A stretch of 64,000 nt of DNA from positions 62,001 to 126,000 of the forward strand of contig NZ_RBHX01000001.1 of NCBI RefSeq assembly GCF_003626735.1, in the 5' to 3' direction. The notes beneath the pieces were generated by a model that saw only the letters and a list, made by a program, of their open reading frames with translations, was not told the DNA's origin and ran no database searches. The translations under genes and the position numbers were made by a program. This DNA is from Microbacterium sp. CGR2 (lineage in GTDB: Bacteria > Actinomycetota > Actinomycetes > Actinomycetales > Microbacteriaceae). Position 1 is the first letter of the stretch. Each line of letters starts with the position of its first letter. Below are positions 8,589-17,339 of the stretch, piece by piece.

Positions 8589-8631
8589 GACGTCGAAATG
8601 GGCCGCCCGGAGGGTGGCCCATTTCGACGTC
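8589..8631. terminator. long perfect inverted repeat behind tRNA-Arg, bidirectional terminator-like
   Basis: GACGTCGAAATGGGCC (8589-8604) is repeated exactly in inverted form at 8616-8631. The space between continues pairing (G-T, C-G, C-G, C-G), leaving a 3-nt GGA loop, so the total stem is about 20 bp. It starts one base after the tRNA and lies between the plus-strand tRNA and the minus-strand HNH gene. There is no T run, so it would act through the stem alone. Ending both converging transcripts is the simplest role. Confidence 0.7.
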
Positions 8632-8666
8632 TCAGGGTCTCGTCAGCGGGCCACGTCGGCCACAGG

Positions 8667-9164
8667 CTAGGCCGCGAGGGCGAGATACGGCTCCCACCGC
8701 GGATCGCTCCGTTCCGTGCCGCGCACGGTCCATGCGGTCCCGTGCGGCGGGCGGGGGGCGAACCGGAGCTCCCAACGCATCTCCTGCGGGGTGCGGTCGC
8801 TCTTGACGTTGTTGCAACGCAGGCAGCACGCGACCAGGTTCTCCCAGGAATCGGCTCCGCCGCGCGAACGCGGCAGCACGTGGTCGATCGTCGACGCAGC
8901 CTTTCCGCAATACCCGCATCGGTGGTTGTCGCGACGCAGCACTCCACGCCTGGTCACCGGCACGCGTCGGCTGGAGGGCACCCGCACGTATCTCGAGAGG
9001 ACGATGACAGCCGGGCGCTCGTACACGCCGTGGCTCCCCCAGACCGGGTCATCTTCCACACGTTCGACCACGGTGGCCTTGTCGTTCAACACGAGCACCA
9101 GCGCTCGTTTGAACGACACGATCGCCAGCGGCTCATACCCGGCATTCAGGACCAGTGTGCGCAT
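8667..9164 (-). CDS. HNH endonuclease family protein
   Basis: A 165-residue protein with a C-terminal HNH domain. Two Cys pairs (CGYCGK and CLRCNN) form the zinc-binding frame, the first catalytic His is in TIDHVLPRSRGG, and the Asn/His side lies in WENLVACCLRCNNVKSDRTP. The N-terminal 80 residues (LVLNAGYEPLAIVSFKRA) match a common actinobacterial single-gene HNH family. It is monocistronic and converges on tRNA-Arg. It is not part of a visible restriction system, intein or mobile element; its natural role is unknown. Confidence 0.85.
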   Translation of the reverse strand: MRTLVLNAGYEPLAIVSFKRALVLVLNDKATVVERVEDDPVWGSHGVYERPAVIVLSRYVRVPSSRRVPVTRRGVLRRDNHRCGYCGKAASTIDHVLPRSRGGADSWENLVACCLRCNNVKSDRTPQEMRWELRFAPRPPHGTAWTVRGTERSDPRWEPYLALAA

Positions 9165-9254
9165 TCGTCATCCTCTCGATCCGCCGGGACGGCTTCCCGG
9201 CACTCTCGACTCACACGAGGTCGTGCGGGTGACAGAGCGATCGCAGGGACGAGA

Positions 9255-9282
9255 AAAGGCGCCGTCTAAAGACAGCGCCTTT
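9255..9282 (-). terminator. hairpin in gene-free gap, probably terminates the M23 gene
   Basis: AAAGGCGC (9255-9262) pairs with GCGCCTTT (9275-9282), and the inner GTC/GAC adds three more pairs around a TAAA loop. Read on the minus strand the stem is followed by TTTTC, so it suits transcripts coming from the M23 gene about 190 nt away. The rest of the 309-base gap 9165-9473 holds no open frame with a plausible start and no other structure that I can support. Confidence 0.6.
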
Positions 9283-9473
9283 CGCACACGGCAGCGCCGT
9301 GGCATCCCTGCGGGCTATGCAGAAGGACGTGACGACCGAGGGCATCCATGGTTCGGATGCGCGGTATTCGCTCCATCTGCCTCTCCCACCAGTACGACAA
9401 CGGGTTCAGGCTAACCCATCTCACTGGGTACGAGGCGAAACGGAAGGTGAACGAAGCGGAGTGTGTCCGGTGA

Positions 9474-10319
9474 TCAGCCCGCGTTGGCCCGGAGCCAGGA
9501 GTACGGCTCGACGAGCCCGCCGTTGATCCAGACCTCGAAGTGCAGGTGGTTCGCCGTGGAACGTCCGGTGCTGCCGACGAATCCGATCAGCTGCCCTGCG
9601 GCAACGGTCTGCCCGGCCTGCACCTGGCGCGAACCGTACGTCATGTGACCGTAGGTGGTCTGCACCTGCTGTCCGCCCACGACGCTGTCGATCATGACGG
9701 CGACGCCGTAGCCGCCGATGCTCTCCGCCGAGGCGCGAACGACGCCGGCCGCAGCGGCGTAGATGGGCGTCCTGGCCGGTGCCAGCATGTCGACGCCGTT
9801 GTGGCCGCCACCGATGGTGCGGCCTTCGTTGTACGAGCCGCGCGGGAGCGGATACCGCACCGCGCCGGAACCGGGAGAGACGAGCGCGTAGCCGGCGGTG
9901 TCGAAGTTCGAGGAGGCCGTCGACGAGGAAGACGCGGAAGAGGCGAGCTGCGCGGCTTTCGCTGCGGCAGCTGCTCGGGCTTCTGCAGCCTCCTGCGCCT
10001 TCTTCTTCGCGATCTCCTCAGGAGTGGTGGCCGTGAACGTGCCGCGGTTGAGCGGTGCGGCCGTCGCCTGCGAGGCGACCACGAGGGACTGGGCGTCGAC
10101 GGCAGCGAGCTGCTGAACGGTGGTGGTGTCGGCCTGCGCGGGCTTGGATGCGGCGTACGCGGGCAGCGCGACAGCGGCGACCAAGGCACCGACGGCCGCG
10201 AAGATGGTGATGGAGCGGAGTGGTTTGACGACCTTCTGAGCATTCACCCGTGCAGCGGTGCGGCGGGCGGGTACTCGGTCTCCAGATGATTTCGCGGGCG
10301 ATTCGATGTCTGTGGCCAA
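9474..10319 (-). CDS. M23-family (LytM) peptidoglycan endopeptidase, membrane-anchored or secreted
   Basis: A 281-residue protein. A TTG at 10319 is the best start because AGGAGG lies 8 nt upstream; the longer open frame lacks any such site. Residues about 36-58 (SITIFAAVGALVAAVALPAYA) form a signal peptide or anchor. A low-complexity Ala/Lys-rich helix follows (about 100-125). The C-terminal half is a LytM domain with the zinc motifs HNGVDM and HLHFEVW, so the catalytic residues are present. It should cut peptide cross-links outside the membrane during growth or division. It is followed by a terminator and preceded by a 240-nt leader with phased repeats. Confidence 0.9.
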   Translation of the reverse strand: MATDIESPAKSSGDRVPARRTAARVNAQKVVKPLRSITIFAAVGALVAAVALPAYAASKPAQADTTTVQQLAAVDAQSLVVASQATAAPLNRGTFTATTPEEIAKKKAQEAAEARAAAAAKAAQLASSASSSSTASSNFDTAGYALVSPGSGAVRYPLPRGSYNEGRTIGGGHNGVDMLAPARTPIYAAAAGVVRASAESIGGYGVAVMIDSVVGGQQVQTTYGHMTYGSRQVQAGQTVAAGQLIGFVGSTGRSTANHLHFEVWINGGLVEPYSWLRANAG

Positions 10320-10560
10320 AACGTGGTCCTCCTGGGCCTTCACGCATTCGGGCTGCGCTGGCACGTCGCAATCTGCTTCGCGCACGGATGCAACTCGGAT
10401 AGCGTGCGTTCTGCATGAAGACGACGGGCCTGGAAGGCGATCTTCGCGGATGATCACCAGCGGGCTTCTTCGCTGGCGACTCGTCCGAGGTTACCGGAAG
10501 ATAACGATCATGTCACCCTGAGACGCTGACAATCTTCAGAGAGCGCCGAGGCACACGCTC
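10320..10560 (-). promoter_or_regulatory. leader of M23 gene with 11-nt phased GTNAY repeats
   Basis: On the minus strand three units, GTGAC (from 10516), GTTAT (from 10505) and GTAAC (from 10494), stand exactly 11 nt apart. Such spacing is usual for OmpR-family regulators, and MtrA is known to bind GT(C/A)AC-type direct repeats and to control M23 peptidases in Corynebacterium. A 6-bp hairpin CCAGCG/CGCTGG lies downstream in the leader. Next to ideR the stretch GAGCG...CGCTC (10541-10560) could be the ideR terminator. I looked for a c-di-AMP (ydaO) riboswitch core and did not find one. Confidence 0.45.
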
Positions 10561-11262
10561 TCAGACCGGCTCGCCGACGAGGAATATGTGCGAGGCGAGC
10601 TCGACGGGAAGCTCGAGGCCCTCGTCCTTGCCGTCCATCTGGATGAGCACGTAACCCTCGCTGAATCGGAAGTCTCCGCGTGCCCCAGGCATGACGCCGG
10701 CATCGCGAAGCTGTTCGAGCAGTTCGGGGTCGACCTGCGCCGGTTCGGCGAGGCGACGTACTGTGCCGTCGATGGGCTCGCCGGCCGCGTTCAGCTTCTG
10801 GACGAGGCCGATCACACCCTCATCGAAGGTCCGAGCGGGCAGGTCACCCAACTGGTCGAGACCCGGAATCGGGTTTCCGTACGGGGATTCGGTGGGGTGA
10901 CCGAGCAGTTCGACCAGGCGACGTTCCACCTGCTCACTCATGACGTGCTCCCAGCGGCAGGCCTCCTCATGGACGAACGCCCAGTCGAGGCCGATCACGT
11001 CGGAGAGCAGGCGCTCCGCCAGCCGATGCTTGCGCATGACGTTGACCGCCTTGCGCCGACCGGCGTCGGTGAGCTCGAGGGTACGGTCTTCGGAGACGAC
11101 GACGAGGCCGTCGCGTTCCATCCGCCCGACGGTCTGCGACACCGTGGGGCCGGAATGCCCGAGGCGCTCGGAGATGCGCGCCCGCAGGGGAACGATGTTC
11201 TCCTCCTCGAGTTCGAGGATGGTGCGGAGATACATCTCCGTGGTGTCGATCAGATCGGTCAT
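10561..11262 (-). CDS. ideR: iron-dependent transcriptional repressor, DtxR/IdeR
   Basis: A 233-residue regulator, full length for the group. The N-terminal winged helix (LRARISERLGHSGPTVSQTV) is nearly identical to DtxR. Metal ligands are in place: Met10 in TTEM, the His in MRKHRLAERLL, and Cys-Glu-His in EEACRWEHVM. The C-terminal SH3-like domain is present (about 145-230). With Fe(II) it dimerises and represses iron-uptake genes. GGAAGG lies before the ATG. An iron-box-like palindrome 20 nt upstream overlaps its probable -10 (TAAGAAT), which suggests self-control. Confidence 0.93.
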   Translation of the reverse strand: MTDLIDTTEMYLRTILELEEENIVPLRARISERLGHSGPTVSQTVGRMERDGLVVVSEDRTLELTDAGRRKAVNVMRKHRLAERLLSDVIGLDWAFVHEEACRWEHVMSEQVERRLVELLGHPTESPYGNPIPGLDQLGDLPARTFDEGVIGLVQKLNAAGEPIDGTVRRLAEPAQVDPELLEQLRDAGVMPGARGDFRFSEGYVLIQMDGKDEGLELPVELASHIFLVGEPV

Positions 11263-11282
11263 GTGCAGGCCTTCCGAGATTC

Positions 11283-11295
11283 TTAGGCAAGCCTA
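11283..11295. promoter_or_regulatory. iron-box-like palindrome upstream of ideR
   Basis: TTAGGCAAGCCTA is an almost perfect dyad (TAGGC/GCCTA around AA) matching half of the 19-bp DtxR/IdeR box TTAGGTTAGCCTAACCTAA. It lies 20 nt before ideR and 68 nt before serC. It touches the TAAGAAT that could serve as the ideR -10 box, so repression of ideR is more likely than of serC. Confidence 0.6.
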
Positions 11296-11353
11296 CATTC
11301 CCGGAGGGGCGTCCGTCCCGCCCGGGTCGGGCGCGGATCACCCCTCCCCCTAG

Positions 11354-12475
<1,122 letters not shown>

Positions 12476-12485
12476 GCGCCGCGGG

Positions 12486-13085
12486 TCACTCCTCGTCGTC
12501 GGCGTCGGCGTCCTCCGGGACGTCGGTGTCGCCGTCGTCTTCGTCATCGTCGTCGTCTTCATCATCGGCCGTGACATCGAGCTCGTCGATGTCGACCCCG
12601 TCGACGTCGCCGGCGTGCAGAATGTCGCCGCCGTGCTCGTCGTCGTCTTCGTCATCATCGTCATCGAGGTCGAGGTCGAGGTCGAGGTCGAGGTCGAGGT
12701 CCTCATCGTCGACGCTCTCGACCTCACCGCCCTCGGACGCGGCAGCAGCCTGCGCAGCCAGTTCCGTCTGGTGGGCGCGGTAGTCCGCGAGCCGCTCGGC
12801 CCAGGGCACCCACTCGGGGGCGAGGAGTGCGCCATCGCCGGGAAGGAGTTCGATCTCCAACACGGTCGGCTCGGCGTCATCGACCCGGGCGACGGTGACG
12901 GTCCAGTACCACCCGGGGTACCCGGGGAGTCGGTTCTCGAAACGGAGCGAGACCGAACCGTCGTCTTCGAGCAGATACCCGGACGGCGGCCCGACGGTCG
13001 ACGCAGGAGTGATCTCGCGCAGTGCCTTGAGCGCGAGGTCGTGGGCGTCGACGAGACGCTGATCGGCGTCAGGCTTCGAGGTCAT
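12486..13085 (-). CDS. DUF3027 family protein with long acidic tail
   Basis: A 199-residue protein. The first 120 residues are the conserved DUF3027 domain (LPGYPGWYWTVTVARVDDAEPTVLEIELLPG is at its core, here given in part: PGWYWTVTVARVDD). The last 80 are almost only Asp, Glu and a six-fold Asp-Leu repeat. Function is unknown. The start lies 17 nt inside the end of the cold-shock gene, so the two are translationally coupled, and the pair is kept next to serC across actinobacteria. The acidic tail could bind a basic protein or metal; that is speculation. Confidence 0.85.
   Translation of the reverse strand: MTSKPDADQRLVDAHDLALKALREITPASTVGPPSGYLLEDDGSVSLRFENRLPGYPGWYWTVTVARVDDAEPTVLEIELLPGDGALLAPEWVPWAERLADYRAHQTELAAQAAAASEGGEVESVDDEDLDLDLDLDLDLDDDDDEDDDEHGGDILHAGDVDGVDIDELDVTADDEDDDDDEDDGDTDVPEDADADDEE
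12665..12700. repeat. six tandem copies of a 6-bp unit inside the DUF3027 gene
   Basis: CGAGGT is repeated six times without a mismatch. Because the unit is a multiple of three the frame stays open and the minus-strand product gains Asp-Leu dipeptides. Such arrays can change copy number by slippage, giving length variants without loss of the protein. Confidence 0.95.
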
Positions 13086-13449
13086 CGGCGACCTTGCGTA
13101 GGACGGCGGCGATCTTGCGGCCGTGACCGGACGACGGGTAGCGTCCGCGACGCAGGTCCCCGCCGATGTCGTCGAGAAGCTTCACGAGGTCTTCGACGAT
13201 GATCGCCATGTCGTCGGCAGGCTTGCGCTTGGCCTTCGACAGGCTCGGCGGCGCTTCCAGCACCCGCACCGACAGCGCCTGCAGACCGCGCTTGCCGTCT
13301 GCCACCCCGAACTCCACGCGCGCGCCGGCCTTCACCGCGGTGCCCGTGGGCATCGCGGAGGCGTGCAGGAAGACGTCCTGGCCGTCATCGCTGGCGATGA
13401 AGCCGAAACCCTTGTCTTCGTCGTAGAACCTGACCTTGCCGGTGGGCAT
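13069..13449 (-). CDS. cold-shock-domain protein with C-terminal extension
   Basis: A 126-residue protein. Residues 1-65 are a cold-shock domain with RNP1 KGFGFIAS and RNP2 DVFLHAS, which bind single-stranded RNA or DNA. Residues 66-126 are an extension not found in the classical 67-residue Csp, with a basic KAKRK patch and a helical C-terminal part (IVEDLVKLLDDIGGDLRRGR). The ATG at 13449 has GAGG upstream; the longer open frame beyond it is not supported. It is coupled to the DUF3027 gene. The extended form is typical of the actinobacterial CspB-like protein in this locus. Confidence 0.9.
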   Translation of the reverse strand: MPTGKVRFYDEDKGFGFIASDDGQDVFLHASAMPTGTAVKAGARVEFGVADGKRGLQALSVRVLEAPPSLSKAKRKPADDMAIIVEDLVKLLDDIGGDLRRGRYPSSGHGRKIAAVLRKVADDLEA

Positions 13450-13566
13450 GGGAGAACCTCGCTGGATCGTGTGGAGAACAATGTGCACGCCGGTGGGCGT
13501 ACCCTCCCAGCCTACCGGTCGCAGCACCGGCCGACTCGAGGTCGCGGTACGAGTAGGCTGAGGCGG

Positions 13567-13842
13567 ATGAGCACGCAGAATTCCGGACCGGAGGTTCCCG
13601 TCCGCCGGCTGGACCGCTTCCTGGCGTTCGGAGCGCTCGGCATCGCCGCGGCATCCGTCATCTGCTTCTTCGCCATCATCATCGGCACCGCCGTCGGCTT
13701 GGACCAGGCGGCTTTCGGTCAAGGGCTGTGGCCGGTGGTCGCCGCGATCCCGTTCTGGGGTCTGCCGGTCGCCTTCCTCATGATCATCTCGCTCCTGGTG
13801 ATGAGCTTCGTCCGAAAGGGCCGCGCGGCGTCGCGTTCCTGA
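13567..13842 (+). CDS. small membrane protein, two helices
   Basis: A 91-residue protein with two hydrophobic spans (about 19-43 and 56-80) and a basic C-terminus (RKGRAASRS). TAGGCT ends 7 nt before the ATG at 13567, so a leaderless start is likely; the longer open frame upstream overlaps the csp gene on the other strand. It sits at the same place as the membrane protein Rv0882 in mycobacteria (next to the serC/DUF3027 group). No catalytic motif is visible. Confidence 0.8.
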   Translation: MSTQNSGPEVPVRRLDRFLAFGALGIAAASVICFFAIIIGTAVGLDQAAFGQGLWPVVAAIPFWGLPVAFLMIISLLVMSFVRKGRAASRS

Positions 13843-13852
13843 GGGATCACCC

Positions 13853-15562
13853 ATGAGCACATACGCACGACCGCTGGCGGATTGGCTGGCTGCGGCGAGC
13901 GACGATGAGCTGCGTCATCTGTTCACCTCCCGTGGCGTCCGCCCCGACATCGGCTGGCAGGACTTCTTCGACGCCGCCGAGGCACTGCTCGACACGGCCT
14001 CGGTGAGCAGGGCCCTCCCCATCCTCACCGCGCCGGAAGCGCGAGCCCTTCTCCGTGCGGCATCCGGTGACGACGCCGGGCCGGAGCGGGAGGCATTGAT
14101 CGCGCTCGCGCTGCTCCGCCCAGACGGCTCTCCGTACGCCCCGGTGTCGGTAGCCGTCGAAGGAAAGTCGGTGCCGGACGAGATCGTCACCGGCGCCGCG
14201 CCCCGTGCGACGGCGACCGCGTCCGCGCACGCCGCGGAGCGGGCATTCACCACGGTGGCCACGCTCGCCGACCTCCTGCTCGTCGCCAGGGACAGCCCCT
14301 TCGCGTTACTCGCCACCGGCAGCATCAGCGCCGGCGAGAAGCGTCAGCTGGCCGACTCCGGGATGCCCGTGGAGATCGTCGACGCGCTCGTCACGATCGC
14401 CGTACCCGCGGGACTCGCCGTCGCGGTGGATCGCCGGCTTCGCACCACCACCGCGGCGGAGGCCTGGCTACGGTCGTCCGTCGCCGATCGGTGGACGGCC
14501 TTGGCGGTATCGTTCCGCGACGCATTGCCGCGAGGCGTGCGCGGTGCCGACGCCGGGTGGCTTCCGACGAAGAGTTGGCCACTGGCGCACCCCTGGGATC
14601 CCTCCTGGCCCGAACGCGCGCGTCTGCTTCGCGAGGCTGCGCGACTGCTCGGACTGATCGCCGAAGACGGCACCGAGCCCGACTGGGTCGCCGACCTGCG
14701 CCGGGGAGCCGCCCCCGACCCGTCGGGGCTCGTCAGCCTCCTCCCCGCCGAGGTAGACCGTATCTTCCTGCAGAACGACCTCACCGCGATCGCGCCAGGG
14801 CCCCTCGAGCCGGCGCTCGACGTGCGCCTCCGCGCCATCGCCGCTCGGGAATCCGCTGCTCAGGCTTCGTCCTACCGTTTCACCGCCGAGTCGGTCGCGC
14901 ATGCGTTCGTCGTGGGTGAGACCGAGCAGTCGATCCTGGAGTTCCTCGGCGAGATCTCCCTCACGGGTATCCCTCAGCCGCTGAGCTACCTGGTCACGCA
15001 GACCGCACAGCGGCATGGGCTGGTACGGGTGTCCACCGACGACGAGACCGGACGCACACGGATCGAGAGCACGGATATGCATCTCATCGAAGCGATGGCA
15101 GTCGATCAGTCGCTGCGTCCGCTCGCCCTCGCAAAGCACGTGGATTCTCTCACCACGCGCGTCGGCCGGGAGACGGTGTACTGGGCGCTCACCGACGCCC
15201 GCTACCCGGCGACGCTCGTGGGCTCCGACGGCACCCCGCCGATGCGCGAGCGCCACCCCGCCCCCGCACCGGAGGCACCGGCGACCCCCGACTCGGTCAT
15301 GTCACCACTGATCGCCCGTCTGCGCTCCCACCAGGGCCCTGATGCCGACGCCGCCTGGCTCGACCGCGAGCTCGAAGCGGCGGTTCGCGCGCGAGCGGTG
15401 CTCCAGGTGACCGTGGGCATGCCCGACGGATCCACCAGAGAACTCCTGCTCGAGGCGACAGGGCTCGGCGGGGGAAGACTCCGCGGCCGCGATCGTGCCG
15501 CCGACGTCGAGCGCACCCTCCCTGTCTCCAGCATCCGCGCTGCCACGATCGTGGCGTCGTAG
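13853..15562 (+). CDS. helicase-associated protein, partner of XPB (Rv0862c-like)
   Basis: A 569-residue soluble protein that starts 10 nt after the small membrane gene. Its C-terminal half resembles the helicase XPB/Ssl2 N-terminal-type domain (PF13625 family): SYRFTAESVAHAFVVGETEQ, FLGEISLTGIPQPLSYLV and the nearby RHGLVRVSTDDETG. No Walker motifs are present, so it is not itself an ATPase. It lies immediately upstream of the XPB gene, an order shared with M. tuberculosis Rv0862c-Rv0861c. A role as accessory factor in repair is inferred from that. Confidence 0.82.
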   Translation: MSTYARPLADWLAAASDDELRHLFTSRGVRPDIGWQDFFDAAEALLDTASVSRALPILTAPEARALLRAASGDDAGPEREALIALALLRPDGSPYAPVSVAVEGKSVPDEIVTGAAPRATATASAHAAERAFTTVATLADLLLVARDSPFALLATGSISAGEKRQLADSGMPVEIVDALVTIAVPAGLAVAVDRRLRTTTAAEAWLRSSVADRWTALAVSFRDALPRGVRGADAGWLPTKSWPLAHPWDPSWPERARLLREAARLLGLIAEDGTEPDWVADLRRGAAPDPSGLVSLLPAEVDRIFLQNDLTAIAPGPLEPALDVRLRAIAARESAAQASSYRFTAESVAHAFVVGETEQSILEFLGEISLTGIPQPLSYLVTQTAQRHGLVRVSTDDETGRTRIESTDMHLIEAMAVDQSLRPLALAKHVDSLTTRVGRETVYWALTDARYPATLVGSDGTPPMRERHPAPAPEAPATPDSVMSPLIARLRSHQGPDADAAWLDRELEAAVRARAVLQVTVGMPDGSTRELLLEATGLGGGRLRGRDRAADVERTLPVSSIRAATIVAS

Positions 15563-15599
15563 GCCCTGTGCCCCGAACCGACCGCTAAACTGGTCAGCT

Positions 15600-17240
15600 A
15601 TGTCTGATGGCCCCCTGATCGTCCAGAGCGATCGCACCGTGCTGCTCGAAGTCGCCCACGCTGATGCCGAGAGCGCCCGCCATGAGCTGGCGATCTTCGC
15701 CGAGCTGGAACGCGCCCCCGAGCACATCCACACGTACCGGATCACCCGACTCGGACTGTGGAACGCGCGCGCTGCGGGTCACACCGCCGAAGACATGCTG
15801 GAGACCCTGAACCGCTGGTCGCGGTTCCCGGTGCCGCCGTCCGTCGCCGTCGACCTGCGCGAGACCGTCACCCGTTACGGGCGCCTCGTCATCGAGCGAG
15901 ACGACGAGGGAACGCTCATCCTCCGCTCCTCCGACCCGGCCGTGCTGGCCCAGGTGGCGCACAACAAGCGCATCCAGCCGCTGCTGATCGGCCACCCGTC
16001 GCCGGATACCTTCGTCGTCGACGCGTGGGCCCGTGGCCAGATCAAGCAGGAGCTGCTCAAGATCGGCTGGCCCGCTGAAGACCTCGCCGGCTACACGCCG
16101 GGCACGCCGCACGAGATCGACCTCGCAGAGGACGGCTGGCACATCCGCCCGTATCAGCAGGATGCTGTCGACGCCTTCTCCAAGGACGGTTCCGGAGTCG
16201 TGGTGCTCCCCTGTGGTGCCGGCAAGACCATCGTCGGCGCCGGAGCGATGGCGGCGACGAAGACCACCACCCTCATCCTCGTGACCAACACGGTCTCGGC
16301 ACGGCAGTGGCGCGACGAGCTGCTCAAGCGCACGAGTCTGACGGCGGAGGAGATCGGCGAGTATTCGGGTCAGGCCAAAGAGGTCAAGCCGGTCACCATC
16401 GCGACCTACCAGATCCTCACGGCCAAGAGAAAGGGCGAGTACGCCCACCTCGCGCTGCTGGATGCGCTCGACTGGGGCCTCATCGTCTATGACGAGGTGC
16501 ACCTTCTCCCCGCGCCGGTGTTCAAGCTCACCGCAGACCTGCAGGCCCGACGCCGGATCGGTCTCACCGCGACGCTCGTTCGCGAGGACGGCCGCGAAGG
16601 CGACGTGTTCAGCCTGATCGGACCCAAGCGGTTCGATGCGCCGTGGAAGCAGATCGAGGCGCAGGGCTTCATCTCCCCCGCCGCGTGCTACGAGGTGCGC
16701 GTGGATCTGCCGCCCAGCGATCGGCTCGAGTACGCGGCCGCGACAGACGACGAGCGCTACCGGCTCGCCGCCTCCGCCCCCGCCAAGGTCCAGGCGGTGC
16801 GCGAACTCATCGCGAAGCACGAGGGCGAGCGCATCCTCGTGATCGGACAGTATCTGGATCAGCTCGAAACGCTCTCCACCGCTCTCGACGCACCGCAGAT
16901 CACCGGCGCGACGCCGATCGACGAGCGGGAAGAGCTGTATCGCGCGTTCCGGGAAGGCGACATCTCCCTCCTCGTGGTGTCGAAGGTCGCGAACTTCTCG
17001 ATCGACCTGCCCGAAGCATCCGTCGCGATCCAGGTGTCCGGCTCGTTCGGCTCGCGTCAGGAGGAAGCGCAGCGTCTCGGGCGCCTCCTGCGACCGAAGG
17101 AATCCGGTCACACCGCCAGCTTCTACACGCTCGTGGCCCGGGACACGATCGATCAGGACTACGCGCAGAACCGCCAGCGTTTCCTCGCCGAACAGGGCTA
17201 CAGCTACACGATCATGGATGCCGACGCGATCGCTGCCTGA
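15600..17240 (+). CDS. DNA repair helicase XPB
   Basis: A 546-residue superfamily 2 helicase, close to the bacterial XPB length (about 540). Order of parts: N-terminal XPB domain (1-170), Walker A PCGAGKTI (near 203), DEVH box YDEVHLLP (near 298), RED-type motif LVREDGREGD (near 322), and motif VI QEEAQRLGRLLRPK (near 487). It should unwind DNA 3' to 5'. The ATG at 15600 lies 8 nt after TAAACT, so leaderless expression is likely; earlier in-frame codons overlap the previous gene. Actinobacterial XPB is linked to nucleotide excision repair but its exact role is not settled. Confidence 0.92.
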   Translation: MSDGPLIVQSDRTVLLEVAHADAESARHELAIFAELERAPEHIHTYRITRLGLWNARAAGHTAEDMLETLNRWSRFPVPPSVAVDLRETVTRYGRLVIERDDEGTLILRSSDPAVLAQVAHNKRIQPLLIGHPSPDTFVVDAWARGQIKQELLKIGWPAEDLAGYTPGTPHEIDLAEDGWHIRPYQQDAVDAFSKDGSGVVVLPCGAGKTIVGAGAMAATKTTTLILVTNTVSARQWRDELLKRTSLTAEEIGEYSGQAKEVKPVTIATYQILTAKRKGEYAHLALLDALDWGLIVYDEVHLLPAPVFKLTADLQARRRIGLTATLVREDGREGDVFSLIGPKRFDAPWKQIEAQGFISPAACYEVRVDLPPSDRLEYAAATDDERYRLAASAPAKVQAVRELIAKHEGERILVIGQYLDQLETLSTALDAPQITGATPIDEREELYRAFREGDISLLVVSKVANFSIDLPEASVAIQVSGSFGSRQEEAQRLGRLLRPKESGHTASFYTLVARDTIDQDYAQNRQRFLAEQGYSYTIMDADAIAA

Positions 17241-17339
17241 GGGTTCGGGCGCCGGAAGGAAGGGCCTTCGGAGGGCCGACACCGCGCCGTTCCGAACAAT
17301 AGTCAGCATCCGCATGGGTGAAGTCACCATAATGGGGAC

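Noticed and set aside
6901..8622. 573-codon minus-strand frame opposite the MMPL gene
   Set aside because: Low-complexity composition rich in Arg, Asp, Gln and His, typical of antisense frames in GC-rich DNA.
10320..10560. c-di-AMP (ydaO) riboswitch upstream of the M23 gene
   Set aside because: The gene type and leader length invite it, but I could not find the conserved core; only the phased repeats and a small hairpin are visible.
12665..12700. CRISPR-like or regulatory repeat
   Set aside because: The unit is 6 bp, has no spacers and is in frame within a gene, so it is a coding microsatellite.
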